A stretch of DNA of 64,000 nucleotides from Burkholderia oklahomensis C6786 (GTDB taxonomy: Bacteria > Pseudomonadota > Gammaproteobacteria > Burkholderiales > Burkholderiaceae), in assembly GCF_000959365.1 (NCBI RefSeq), contig NZ_CP009556.1, forward strand, positions 1,612,001 to 1,676,000, read 5' to 3'. The translations under genes and the position numbers were made by a program. Positions 55,797-64,000 of the stretch are shown one piece after another. The notes beneath the pieces were generated by a model that worked only from the letters and a program-made list of their open reading frames with translations, ran no database searches and was not told the origin of the DNA. Each line of letters starts with the position of its first letter. Positions within the stretch are counted from its first letter, which is position 1.

Positions 55797-56446
55797 AATG
55801 TGAGGTGCATCGCGCGGCGATCGGCTGGTTTTCGGCCTTTGCGGGCGTTCGCGTGCCGTTGTCGTATGAATGACGAATGACTGCTCGCCGGCCTCCCGAA
55901 CATCTGGCCGCTACCGGCGATGAAGAGTCGTTCGTCTCGGCCGCCACTGGACATTCGTGCGACTGCTCCGGTCTTCCGGACGGCCGTTGGATGATGGCTT
56001 CTCGACGGAGCGCAATGAGTTCTTGGGCCTCGCGCGACCCCCATCGGCCAGTAGGCACCTGGAAGCCGTCCCAGCCGCTTGCTCGCATCAAGCGCGGCTG
56101 GCGCGCCACCGCCGCGCGCAAGACCTGCCTCGTGCCCGGCATGTTGTTGTCTTCGACGATCGCGCTGTCCGCGATCGTCGAGAACGCCTGGGTCTGTCTC
56201 GCGCTGTTCACGCTCGCCTATGCGAGCCTGTCTTTCGCGGGCGCAATCGCCGACGATCGTCCGGCATGCGGTGGCGGAACATCGTCTGCCGGATTCTTTC
56301 GGCTGCGCCGCAGTCGCGGATGACTGTCGTGGCGGTTCCGCCTAGACTGTCACTTTCCGTCGGCGGCGAGCAGCCGTGCTCGCCGCGACACTCGAAGCCG
56401 AGTGCCGGTTCCATCATGGTTTTCATGCGACGTCATGGAGGGCAGC
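55797..56446. other. Intergenic region with a gene remnant
   Basis: Besides the MFS fragment at 56090-56245 this 650-bp gap shows no intact gene. Frames on both strands are open but lack domains and ribosome binding sites. Confidence 0.5.
56090..56245 (+). pseudogene. Fragment of an MFS transporter
   Basis: About 52 codons read KRGWRATAARKTCLVPGMLL followed by a hydrophobic stretch (IALSAIVENAWVCLALFTLA). This resembles the loop and following helix in the second half of ACS-type sugar-acid transporters. Sequence on both sides is unrelated, so it is a decayed remnant. It is not a copy of the intact ACS-type gene at 49187-50509. Confidence 0.5.
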
Positions 56447-57166
56447 ATGCGCTACGAGCTTTACTACTGGCCCGAGATCCAGGGCCGCGGCGAATTCGTG
56501 CGGCTGGCGCTCGAAGCGGCCGAAGCCGAATACGTGGATGTGGCACGCGAATCGTCGCGAGGCGTGTCGGCGATGATGCGTCTGATGGAGAGCACGTCGG
56601 CGGAATGCCTGCCGTTTGCGCCGCCGTTTCTCGAGGCCGGCGACCAGATCGTCGGACAGACCGCCAACATCCTGTTGTTCCTCGGCGCCCGGCATCATCT
56701 CGCGCCGAAGGACGAAGCCGGGCGGCTGTGGGCGCATCAGTTGCAGTTGACGGTGTCCGATTTCGTCGTCGAGATTCACGACACCCATCATCCGATCGCG
56801 GGCGGCCTGTATTACGAGGATCAAAAGGCGGAAGCGGCGATGCGCGCGGAGGATTTCCTCGAGCATCGCCTGCCCAAGTTCCTCGGCTATTTCGGCAAGG
56901 TGCTCGCCCATAACCCGCACAAGAGCGGTTACATGGCCGGCAGCGACTTGACCTACGTGGATCTGTCGATGTTCCAGCTGATCGAGGGCCTGCGCTACGC
57001 GTTCCCGAATGCGATGGCCCGCATCGAAAAGAAGCACGCCAAGCTGATCGAGCTGCACGACAGGGTGGCGGAGCATCCGCCGGTCGCGGGCTATCTGGCG
57101 TCCGATCGGCGCATTCCGTTCAACGAACAAGGGATATTCCGGCACTACGCCGAACTGGATCGATGA
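56447..57166 (+). CDS. Glutathione S-transferase-like protein
   Basis: The 239-residue product starts at ATG 56447 after GGAGGG. The N-terminal thioredoxin-like domain begins RYELYYWPEIQGRGEFVRLA, with Tyr at the usual catalytic position of Tyr-type GSTs, and continues to the Ser-containing glutathione contact GQTANILLFLGARHHLAP. The all-helical C-terminal domain carries AGSDLTYVDLSMFQLIEGLR, the N-capping box of GSTs. Some related proteins act on xenobiotics, others in stress; the role here is open. Confidence 0.85.
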   Translation: MRYELYYWPEIQGRGEFVRLALEAAEAEYVDVARESSRGVSAMMRLMESTSAECLPFAPPFLEAGDQIVGQTANILLFLGARHHLAPKDEAGRLWAHQLQLTVSDFVVEIHDTHHPIAGGLYYEDQKAEAAMRAEDFLEHRLPKFLGYFGKVLAHNPHKSGYMAGSDLTYVDLSMFQLIEGLRYAFPNAMARIEKKHAKLIELHDRVAEHPPVAGYLASDRRIPFNEQGIFRHYAELDR

Positions 57167-57446
57167 GCGATGCCGGAAGGAAAGGGCAGCGCCTCGGTCG
57201 GCACGCTTCCTTCGTTGATGATCGGCCCGTTATCTTCCGCGCCATGCCGAATCGTCGACATACGCGGCATGGATCTGCGGCTCACGGAAGAAGTTCGCGT
57301 GATTCAACGATGCATATCCGCGCGGCTGTCGCAACGCCGCCGACCGTGGTTGCTTGCGACGTCGTCGATCGGCGCGCGCATCCGCGGCGACGGTCCGAGC
57401 CGCCGACACGAAACCCTGCCGTCGGCGGCTCGCTGCGATTGGCGTT

Positions 57447-58616
57447 TCAGTCGCCTTTGTCTTTCCGCAACGTCCAGACGGTCGCCGTATTCGTGTTGTC
57501 GTCGACCGCCGCGAACTGCGGCTGCCCGCTGCTGCTCATCCCGAACGCGAGACCGAACGCGGCCCCCGGCACCGAATCGACCTGCATCTGTGCGATGAAT
57601 CGTCCCTCCGGCGTGAACTCGACGATTTCGCTCGGTTGATTCGGATCGGGATTGACGGCGTCGCCGTTCGATGCGACCAGATGACCGTTCGGCGCGAGCG
57701 CCAGCGCGAGCGGTCCGTGCAAATGCACGTTGTCGAAGTAGATCATCCGTCCGACGCCGTTGTTGCGCGTCGTCGACGCGGCGCCGCGAATCGCGAACAC
57801 CGCGTTGTCGCCCGTCGACGCGATGTACAGCACGTCGCGGGTCGAATCGTATGCCAAGCCCGTCGGGCCGACGACGAGCGCCGCGGGATCGGTTCGATGC
57901 AGATAGCCCGACGCGATGACGAGCGAGCTCGGCATCACCGTGACGCCGTTGTCGCCGATCGTCATGTCGAGCCGCGACACCGTGCCGTTCAGCACGTTCG
58001 ACACGAACGCGGTGATCCGTTGCCCCCGGTCGATCACCGCGAGATCCCACGGCCCGTCCAGCAGCGCGGGATTCGTCAGTGTCTTGATGAGCCTGCCTTG
58101 CGGGTTGACGACGAGGAGCGAGCCGGACGACGTGATCGTCGAGCCGTCCGTCGTCGGCAGGTTGCCGACGAGCACGAAGCCGCTCCTCAGCACCGCGAGC
58201 GCGGTGGTGAGGCCCAGATTGCTGCCCTGGAAGAAGGTCACCGGATCGCCGTTGGGAACGAGCTTCACGATCGTCGTGCCGGTGCCTTGCAGATTCGCTT
58301 GGTTGTTGAAGTTCGAGACGACGACGTCGCCCGGCTTCAGCGTGCTCCACGACGGCACGCCGCTCGGCACGAAGGCGATGCCGTATGGGTTGACGTCGCC
58401 GTTGGCGGGAACGGTCGATGTCGTCATCGACGATGGCGGGAGAATCGTTTCGTTGCCGCCCGCCCACGCGAGACCGGACGATAGCGCGACGATGCCGGCC
58501 CCGCATGCGGCGTTGCGCAGGCCGCGCGCGACGGCGCGATACGCGCGCGCGAACGTCGGCGGGCCTGCGATGCGGGAGGGCGGGTCGGGGGAGGAAACAT
58601 GACGCAGAGCTTTCAT
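57447..58616 (-). CDS. Secreted NHL-type beta-propeller protein
   Basis: The 389-residue product starts at ATG 58616 with GGAG upstream. A basic N-terminus is followed by a hydrophobic export signal (GLRNAACGAGIVALSSGLAW, cleavage near AWA-G at about residue 53). The mature part has repeated beta-blade motifs: NPYGIAFVPSGVPS, LKPGDVVVSNFNN, GPWDLAVIDRGQRITAFVSN, GLAYDSTRDVLYIASTGDNA and GPLALALAPNGHLVASNGDA. These fit a six-bladed NHL/SMP-30-like propeller. The enzymatic or binding role is unknown. Confidence 0.8.
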   Translation of the reverse strand: MKALRHVSSPDPPSRIAGPPTFARAYRAVARGLRNAACGAGIVALSSGLAWAGGNETILPPSSMTTSTVPANGDVNPYGIAFVPSGVPSWSTLKPGDVVVSNFNNQANLQGTGTTIVKLVPNGDPVTFFQGSNLGLTTALAVLRSGFVLVGNLPTTDGSTITSSGSLLVVNPQGRLIKTLTNPALLDGPWDLAVIDRGQRITAFVSNVLNGTVSRLDMTIGDNGVTVMPSSLVIASGYLHRTDPAALVVGPTGLAYDSTRDVLYIASTGDNAVFAIRGAASTTRNNGVGRMIYFDNVHLHGPLALALAPNGHLVASNGDAVNPDPNQPSEIVEFTPEGRFIAQMQVDSVPGAAFGLAFGMSSSGQPQFAAVDDNTNTATVWTLRKDKGD

Positions 58617-59005
58617 GGCGTGACTCCATTTTTCGAGACGTCGAGAGAACGGCCCGATTGCCTGACAGCGCAATTGACGGGCGCAACGACTGCCCGCGGC
58701 GAAACGCCGCGCGCATGGTCGCTCGGCGTAAACGAACAGCACACGCTTCTTATTCCATCCCGATGTGCGAATCGATGCGTGCGTGCGCGCGGGCCGTCGC
58801 CGCGCCGATGCTTCGCGGCCGGCAGAAACCGCGCATCCGGGCGACGCGTTCGCCGCACGCCGAAGGGCGCCGCCCGCTTGCGCCGATGGCGCAGACGGTG
58901 TTACCTGAAGCGCCGAGCCCGGCTATCATTTGCTTCGCCCGCCGAATTTCCCGGCGGGCTCACGAGCAGATTCCAACACGAGAGCAGCACGTAGCGACCT
59001 CATCT
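58617..59005. other. Divergent promoter region between propeller and yceH-type genes
   Basis: These 389 bases lie between divergent genes and should carry both promoters. No convincing -35/-10 pair, inverted repeat or small gene was found. Confidence 0.45.
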
Positions 59006-59710
59006 ATGAACTCCACTCCCGACGCTTTCCAACGCCCGGCCATTCGCGCGCTGACCCCCCTCGAGGCGCGCGTGCTCGGCGTATTGATCGAGAAGCAGCA
59101 CACGGTTCCGGATACGTATCCGTTGTCGCTCAACGCATTGACGGCCGGATGCAACCAGAAAACCGCTCGATCGCCGGTGATGAACGTCACGGAAGCCGAG
59201 GTGCTCACGGCCATCGACGGCTTGAAGCGTCTCAGCCTGGCGTCGGAAGGAAGCAGCAGCCGCGTGCCGCGCTTCGAGCACAACATGAATCGCGTGCTCG
59301 GCATTCCGAGCCAGGCGGCCGCATTGCTGACGATGCTGCTGTTGCGCGGCCCGCAGACGGGCGCGGAGCTGCGCTTGAACAGCGCGCGCTTGCACGGCTT
59401 TGCCGACATCTCGTCGGTCGAGGCGTTCCTGGACGAACTCGCCGCGCGCACGCCGCCGCTCGTGGTGAAGCTGCCGCGCGCGCCGGGCGAGCGGGAAAGC
59501 CGATGGATGCATCTGTTGTGCGGCGACGTGATTCCGGATGAGGCGCCTGAGCGCGGCGCTCACGAGGACGCGGTTCCGCCGTCGGAGTTCGAAGCGCTGA
59601 AGGCCGAGCAGAAGCAATTGGCGGCGGAGCTGGTCCGTCTCCGGGCGTTCGTCGAGCACATGGCCGCCGAACTGGGCATCGACGCCGACAAGTTCACGCG
59701 CGAGTCGTGA
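59006..59710 (+). CDS. YceH-family (DUF480) protein
   Basis: The 234-residue product matches the YceH/DUF480 family, which is built of two winged-helix domains. Clear motifs are LTPLEARVLGVLIEKQHTVP and LSLNALTAGCNQKTARSPVM in the first domain, and LLLRGPQTGAELRLNSARLH in the second. A coiled-coil-like tail (FEALKAEQKQLAAELVRLRA) ends the protein. The family is widely conserved in proteobacteria and its molecular function is not established. ATG 59006 gives the usual length. Confidence 0.92.
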   Translation: MNSTPDAFQRPAIRALTPLEARVLGVLIEKQHTVPDTYPLSLNALTAGCNQKTARSPVMNVTEAEVLTAIDGLKRLSLASEGSSSRVPRFEHNMNRVLGIPSQAAALLTMLLLRGPQTGAELRLNSARLHGFADISSVEAFLDELAARTPPLVVKLPRAPGERESRWMHLLCGDVIPDEAPERGAHEDAVPPSEFEALKAEQKQLAAELVRLRAFVEHMAAELGIDADKFTRES

Positions 59711-59780
59711 GCGCCGAAGGGTGCGGCGGCGCTTGCCGGGCGCTCGGCACCGCACGACGGCGCCGCCGGCCGCGGCGCGC

Positions 59781-60881
59781 TCAGGCGGCGCCCACGCCGT
59801 CCCGACGGGCATCGGCATCCGCATCGTCGAGCGCGCACGCCGTCGCCGCCGCGTCCCCGTCCCCGCTCGCGCCGCCTTTCTCGCGGTAAGCCGCGGGCGG
59901 CACGCCGAACTGCTTGCGGAACTCGCGCCCGAGGTGCGACGCGTCGGCGAACCCGCAGCTCGTCGCGATGTCGGCGACGGTCCGGTCCGAGCTCGTCAGC
60001 AGCCACGCGGCGGTGCGCAGCCGCACCTGCTTCGCGAACGCCTGCGGGCTCTTGCCCGTCTCCGCCTTGAAGAGCCGTTCGAGCTGTCGCGTCGACAGAT
60101 CGAGCTTGCACGCGAGCTCGTCGAGCGGCAGCGCGCGCCCGACGTGCTGTTCCATCAGCAGAATCGCGCGCTTGACCTTCGGATGCGTCGCCGGCTCCAG
60201 GCCGGGCGGATGCGGCTGCGGCGCGTTGCCTTTCTGCATCTCGCCGACGAGCAGGATCCGCAGCGCCTTCTGCACGGTCGCGTGATCGAAGTGGCGCAAC
60301 AGGATCGCCGCGGCGACGTCGATCGACGCGCGCCCGCCCGAGCAGGTGATCCGCCGCCGGTCGATCACGAACAGGCGGTCGGCGATCAGGAGATCCGGAT
60401 CGACGCTCGGGAAGCGCTCGATGAAGTCCCAATAATGGAACCAGCTGACGCAGACGCGGTGCCCGTCGAGCACGCCCGCGCGCATCAGCGCGAACGCGCC
60501 CGTGCAGATCCCGACGAGGTTCGCGCCCGCCGCCGCCGCGCGGCGGATGAACTGCAGCGTCTCCGACCCCGCTTGCGGCCCCGAATGCAGCAGCCCGCCC
60601 ACGACGACGACGTAGTCGAACGCGTCCGCTTCGTCGAACGTCCGCCACGGCGTGACCTGGATCCCGCAGCTCGCGCGCACGGGCGCGAGCGTGTCGCCGA
60701 TCACGGTCCACGAGCAGCGCACCGGCTTGCTGTAGTCGCCGTCGTCGGCGGACAGCCGCAGCATGTCGACGAACCCCGAGAACGCGGTCAGCGTGAAGTT
60801 CGGCAGCAGCACGATCCCGAAGCGCAGGCGCGGCTGCGAGGAATCGGCGGCGAGGGGTGAGGCGGGTACGTCGGCGGTCAT
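59781..60881 (-). CDS. GATase1-AraC family regulator, probably of sarcosine/serine genes
   Basis: The 366-residue product starts at ATG 60881. It has a DJ-1/PfpI-like N-terminal domain ([39 protein letters not shown]) and a C-terminal AraC domain ([40 protein letters not shown]). The C-terminal 25 residues are Asp/Ala-rich and low-complexity. It is divergent from L-serine dehydratase and sarcosine oxidase beta genes. Pseudomonas GbdR and SouR, of the same architecture, control betaine and sarcosine catabolism, so a SouR/GbdR-like role is likely but unproven. Confidence 0.87.
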   Translation of the reverse strand: MTADVPASPLAADSSQPRLRFGIVLLPNFTLTAFSGFVDMLRLSADDGDYSKPVRCSWTVIGDTLAPVRASCGIQVTPWRTFDEADAFDYVVVVGGLLHSGPQAGSETLQFIRRAAAAGANLVGICTGAFALMRAGVLDGHRVCVSWFHYWDFIERFPSVDPDLLIADRLFVIDRRRITCSGGRASIDVAAAILLRHFDHATVQKALRILLVGEMQKGNAPQPHPPGLEPATHPKVKRAILLMEQHVGRALPLDELACKLDLSTRQLERLFKAETGKSPQAFAKQVRLRTAAWLLTSSDRTVADIATSCGFADASHLGREFRKQFGVPPAAYREKGGASGDGDAAATACALDDADADARRDGVGAA

Positions 60882-61167
60882 GGCTGCAATCGTCGGTTGG
60901 CCGGGCTCGGCCCGGCGTGTCTCCAGTCTGCGGGGCGCCCGAAGGCCGGCCGCCGCGCAGTCCGTACTGCGAGCGTCGCCGATCGGGCTGCGCGGGACTT
61001 GTGTTTTTTCGCCGCGAACCATCGCCGAAACGCACGGAGCGCCCGTCGCGCGCGGCGGTTGGCGGCGGCGTCCCACGCCGATGCCGTTTTTGTTCTATCG
61101 GCGGATTTTACGCTTTGATGTACTGACGCCCAATGTCAACCAAGCTTCGCTACGCAAGGGCAGCCAG

Positions 61168-62553
61168 ATGAACGTCAGCGTTTTCGATCTGTTCAAGATC
61201 GGCATCGGACCGTCGAGCTCGCACACCGTCGGGCCGATGATCGCCGCGTGCCGGTTCGCGTCGCACGTCGAGGATGCGAACCTGCTCGGCTTCGTGCGCC
61301 GCGTGCGGGTCGAGCTGTACGGCTCGCTCGGCGCGACGGGCAAGGGCCACGGCACCGACAAGGCGGTATTGCTCGGCCTCGAAGGCCATCTGCCGGATCT
61401 GATCGATCCGGACCTGATCGAACCCCGCCTGAAGGCGATCCGCGCCGAGAAGTCGCTTTCGGTGCTCGGCAAGCGCAGCATCCGCTTCGACGAGAAGGAC
61501 GATCTCGGCTTCTACCGGAAGCTGATGGGCGGCACGAGCATCGTCCACCCGAACGGGATGCGCTTCCAGGCGTTCGACGAGCACGGCCAGCTGCTCGTCG
61601 AGAAAGAGTATTACTCGGTCGGCGGCGGCTTCGTCGTCAATCGCGACGGCGATCGCGTGAACGGCGTGCGCGCGGCGGCCGAGGTGCCGCATCCGTTCCG
61701 CACCGGCGACGACCTGATGCGCGCATGCCGCGACAGCGGCCTGTCGATCGCCGAGCTCACGTTCCGCAACGAATGCGCGCTGCGTCCCGCCGAAGAAGTG
61801 CGCGCGGGCCTGCTCGCGATCTGGCGGACGATGGCCGCGTGCGTCGAGCGCGGCTGCAAGGTCGACGGCGAGCTGCCGGGCCCGATGCGCGTGAAGCGCC
61901 GCGCGGCCGAGCTCCATGCGCGGCTGCGCAACCGCTCGGAGGAGTCGCTGCGCGACCCGCTGTCGATGCTCGACTGGGTGAACCTGTACGCGATGGCGGT
62001 CAACGAGGAGAACGCGGCGGGCGGGCGCGTCGTCACCGCGCCGACGAACGGCGCGGCGGGCGTGATTCCGGCCATCCTCCATTACTACGTGAAGTTCGTG
62101 CCCGGCTCGAACGAGCAGGGGATCGTCGACTTCCTGCTGACGGCCGCCGCGATCGGGATCATCTACAAGGAAACCGCGTCGATCTCCGGCGCGGAAGTCG
62201 GCTGCCAGGGCGAGGTCGGCGTCGCGTGCTCGATGGCCGCGGCCGCGCTCTCCGCGGTGATGGGCGGCACGCCCGGCCAGGTCGAGAACGCAGCCGAGAT
62301 CGGCATGGAGCACAACCTCGGGATGACGTGCGATCCCGTCGGCGGCCTCGTGCAGATCCCGTGCATCGAGCGCAACGCGATGGGCGCGATCAAGGCGCTC
62401 AACGCGTCGCGGATCGCGCTCAAGGGCGACGGCCAGCACTACGTGTCGCTCGATTCCGTCATCAAGACGATGCGCGAAACGGGCGCCGACATGAAGACGA
62501 AATACAAGGAAACGTCGCGCGGCGGCCTTGCCGTGAACGTCATCGAATGCTAA
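61168..62553 (+). CDS. L-serine dehydratase (iron-sulfur, single chain)
   Basis: The 461-residue enzyme deaminates L-serine to pyruvate. It starts at ATG 61168 after AAGGG. The beta domain begins [20 protein letters not shown], the family hallmark. The alpha domain contains [60 protein letters not shown] and further conserved Cys residues that would hold the 4Fe-4S cluster. It is 16 bases upstream of soxB, so serine made from sarcosine-derived one-carbon units and glycine can be fed to pyruvate. Several gene names are used for this family (sdaA, sdaB), so none is assigned. Confidence 0.94.
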   Translation: MNVSVFDLFKIGIGPSSSHTVGPMIAACRFASHVEDANLLGFVRRVRVELYGSLGATGKGHGTDKAVLLGLEGHLPDLIDPDLIEPRLKAIRAEKSLSVLGKRSIRFDEKDDLGFYRKLMGGTSIVHPNGMRFQAFDEHGQLLVEKEYYSVGGGFVVNRDGDRVNGVRAAAEVPHPFRTGDDLMRACRDSGLSIAELTFRNECALRPAEEVRAGLLAIWRTMAACVERGCKVDGELPGPMRVKRRAAELHARLRNRSEESLRDPLSMLDWVNLYAMAVNEENAAGGRVVTAPTNGAAGVIPAILHYYVKFVPGSNEQGIVDFLLTAAAIGIIYKETASISGAEVGCQGEVGVACSMAAAALSAVMGGTPGQVENAAEIGMEHNLGMTCDPVGGLVQIPCIERNAMGAIKALNASRIALKGDGQHYVSLDSVIKTMRETGADMKTKYKETSRGGLAVNVIEC

Positions 62554-62569
62554 CGAAGGGTCCATCAAC

Positions 62570-63814
62570 ATGAGCCGCTACTCGATATTCAGCCTGTTCC
62601 GCAACGGCCTGTCGTATCACGAGAACTGGGAAAAGCAGTGGAAGAGCCCGGAGCCGAAGCGCGAGTACGACGTCGTGATCGTCGGCGGCGGCGGGCACGG
62701 CCTCGCGACCGCGTACTACCTTGCGAAGGAGCACGGGATCACGAACGTCGCGATCCTCGAGAAGGGCTGGATCGGCGGCGGCAACACCGCGCGCAACACG
62801 ACGATCGTCCGCTCGAACTACCTGTGGGACGAATCCGCCGCGCTCTACGAAAAGGCGATGAAGCTGTGGGAAGGCCTGTCGCAGGACCTGAACTACAACG
62901 TGATGTTCAGCCAGCGCGGCGTGATGAACCTCGCGCATACGCTGCAGGACGTGCGCGACACCGAGCGGCGCGTGAACGCGAACCGCCTGAACGGCGTCGA
63001 CGCCGAGTTCCTGACGCCCGCGCAGATCAAGGCGATCGAGCCGACGATCAACCTGAACAGCCGCTATCCGGTGCTGGGCGCGTCGATCCAGCGGCGCGGC
63101 GGCGTCGCGCGCCACGACGCGGTCGCGTGGGGCTTCGCGCGCGGTGCGGACCGCGCGGGCGTCGACATCATCCAGAACTGCCAGGTGACGGGCATTCGCC
63201 GCGAAGGCGGCGCGGTGGTCGGCGTCGACACGGTGAAGGGCTTCATCAAGGCGAAGAAGGTCGCGGTCGTCGCCGCGGGCAACACGACGACGCTCGCCGA
63301 CATGGCGGGCGTGCGGCTGCCGCTCGAAAGCCATCCGCTGCAGGCGCTCGTGTCGGAGCCGATCAAGCCCGTCGTCAATACGGTCGTGATGTCGAACGCG
63401 GTGCACGCGTACATCAGCCAGTCCGACAAGGGCGACCTCGTGATCGGCGCGGGCATCGACCAGTACACGGGCTTCGGCCAGCGCGGCAGCTTCCAGATCA
63501 TCGAAGGCACGCTGGAGGCGATCGTCGAGATGTTCCCGGTGTTCTCGCGCGTGCGGATGAACCGCCAGTGGGGCGGCATCGTCGACGTGTCGCCGGACGC
63601 ATGCCCGATCATCAGCAAGACCGACGTGAAGGGCCTGTATTTCAACTGCGGCTGGGGCACGGGCGGCTTCAAGGCGACGCCGGGCTCGGGCTGGGTGTTC
63701 GCGCACACGATCGCGCGCGACGAGCCGCATCCGCTGAACGCGCCGTTCGCGCTCGACCGCTTCTACAGCGGCCACCTGATCGACGAGCACGGCGCGGCCG
63801 CCGTCGCGCACTGA
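62570..63814 (+). CDS. soxB: Sarcosine oxidase, beta subunit
   Basis: The 414-residue flavoprotein subunit of heterotetrameric sarcosine oxidase demethylates sarcosine to glycine. The FAD loop is [20 protein letters not shown] (about residues 26-45). His182 in [16 protein letters not shown] occupies the position where FMN is bound covalently in this family. The C-terminus carries [20 protein letters not shown]. In a normal operon soxD, soxA and soxG follow. Here a 49-bp tandem repeat begins 24 bases downstream and runs off the window, so these genes are not seen. Confidence 0.95.
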   Translation: MSRYSIFSLFRNGLSYHENWEKQWKSPEPKREYDVVIVGGGGHGLATAYYLAKEHGITNVAILEKGWIGGGNTARNTTIVRSNYLWDESAALYEKAMKLWEGLSQDLNYNVMFSQRGVMNLAHTLQDVRDTERRVNANRLNGVDAEFLTPAQIKAIEPTINLNSRYPVLGASIQRRGGVARHDAVAWGFARGADRAGVDIIQNCQVTGIRREGGAVVGVDTVKGFIKAKKVAVVAAGNTTTLADMAGVRLPLESHPLQALVSEPIKPVVNTVVMSNAVHAYISQSDKGDLVIGAGIDQYTGFGQRGSFQIIEGTLEAIVEMFPVFSRVRMNRQWGGIVDVSPDACPIISKTDVKGLYFNCGWGTGGFKATPGSGWVFAHTIARDEPHPLNAPFALDRFYSGHLIDEHGAAAVAH

Positions 63815-63837
63815 CCGAACCGCCGCGTACTGACGTG

Positions 63838-64000
63838 CATGGGACCAGAGTAAGTGCTGAAGCGCTAGCTCGGGTCGACTGTAAAGCATGGGACCAGAGG
63901 AAGTGCTGAAGTGCTAGCTCGGGTCGACTGTAAAGCATGGGGCCAGAGTAAGTGCTGAAGTGCTAGCTCGGGTCGACTGCGAAGCATGGGGCCAGAGTAA
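63838..64000 (+). repeat. 49-bp tandem repeat, at least 3.3 copies
   Basis: Units start at 63838, 63887, 63936 and 63985. Each begins CATGGGRCCAGAG, continues through AAGTGCTGAAGYGCTAGCTC and ends GGGTCGACTG then YRAAG. AGTGC and GCGCT can pair as a short hairpin with loop TGAA. The array continues past the window edge. A diverged single copy lies between liuB and liuC at 19649-19694. Confidence 0.92.

Overview
The window reads as a piece of a GC-rich betaproteobacterial chromosome of the Burkholderia pseudomallei/thailandensis type. The signs are very high GC3 with CGC/GCG/CCG codons, a Burkholderia-style fructose PTS, a liu leucine-degradation operon, DUF2827 and DUF2891 proteins, and a giant trimeric autotransporter with an extended signal peptide. 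The mixture of catabolic, osmoprotectant and surface-adhesin genes suggests the second chromosome. The organism call is inference, because no rRNA or other typing marker is present. No tRNA, rRNA, CRISPR array, insertion sequence or prophage was recognised.

Layout. 1-2.3 kb: a sensor histidine kinase and an isolated, lower-GC small protein with an amphipathic tail. 2.6-9.6 kb: a LacI-type regulator divergent from fruB-fruK-fruA. 10-15.8 kb: a GNAT acetyltransferase, an MFS transporter, a DUF2891 protein, a lipoprotein, a truncated LysR gene and a frameshifted RidA-type gene. 15.8-22.6 kb: a TetR regulator divergent from liuABCD (isovaleryl-CoA to 3-hydroxy-3-methylglutaryl-CoA). 22.7-36.9 kb: a 3,334-residue Ser/Thr-rich trimeric autotransporter adhesin, with two DUF2827 genes and a DUF4019-like gene downstream on its strand and a third DUF2827 gene facing them. 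36.9-41.5 kb: an AT-rich region with a perfect 28-bp palindrome, a ferritin-like protein, an FMN reductase, a possible small RNA and a poorly defined hypothetical gene. 41.5-45.8 kb: choline/glycine-betaine ABC transporter genes with a GATase1-AraC regulator among them. 46-46.7 kb: an Asp/Asn hydroxylase. 47.3-54.4 kb: a complete acid-sugar (L-threonate/D-erythronate) operon, denD-otnI-MFS-otnC-otnK-ltnD-GntR. 54.5-59.7 kb: HAD hydrolase, cupin, an MFS remnant, a GST-like protein, an NHL-type beta-propeller and a YceH protein. 59.8-64 kb: a second GATase1-AraC regulator divergent from L-serine dehydratase and sarcosine oxidase beta, then a 49-bp tandem repeat running off the window.

How it fits together. 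Several blocks are complete regulated catabolic modules (fructose, leucine, tetronates), and their divergent or leading regulators sit beside candidate operators described here. The betaine/choline uptake genes and the sarcosine/serine genes are two ends of one route (choline to betaine to dimethylglycine to sarcosine to glycine/serine to pyruvate), each beside a GATase1-AraC regulator. The most novel block is the adhesin with its DUF2827 neighbours. The Ser/Thr stalk, the GTGA overlap between adhesin and DUF2827 gene, and the glycosyltransferase-like motifs of DUF2827 suggest a dedicated surface-adhesin modification system. That is a hypothesis. Repeat-driven plasticity recurs: a 612-bp duplication in the adhesin stalk, in-frame low-complexity or minisatellite tracts inside two sugar kinases (FruK and OtnK), a C-tract frameshift in the RidA gene, and an interspersed 49-bp element.
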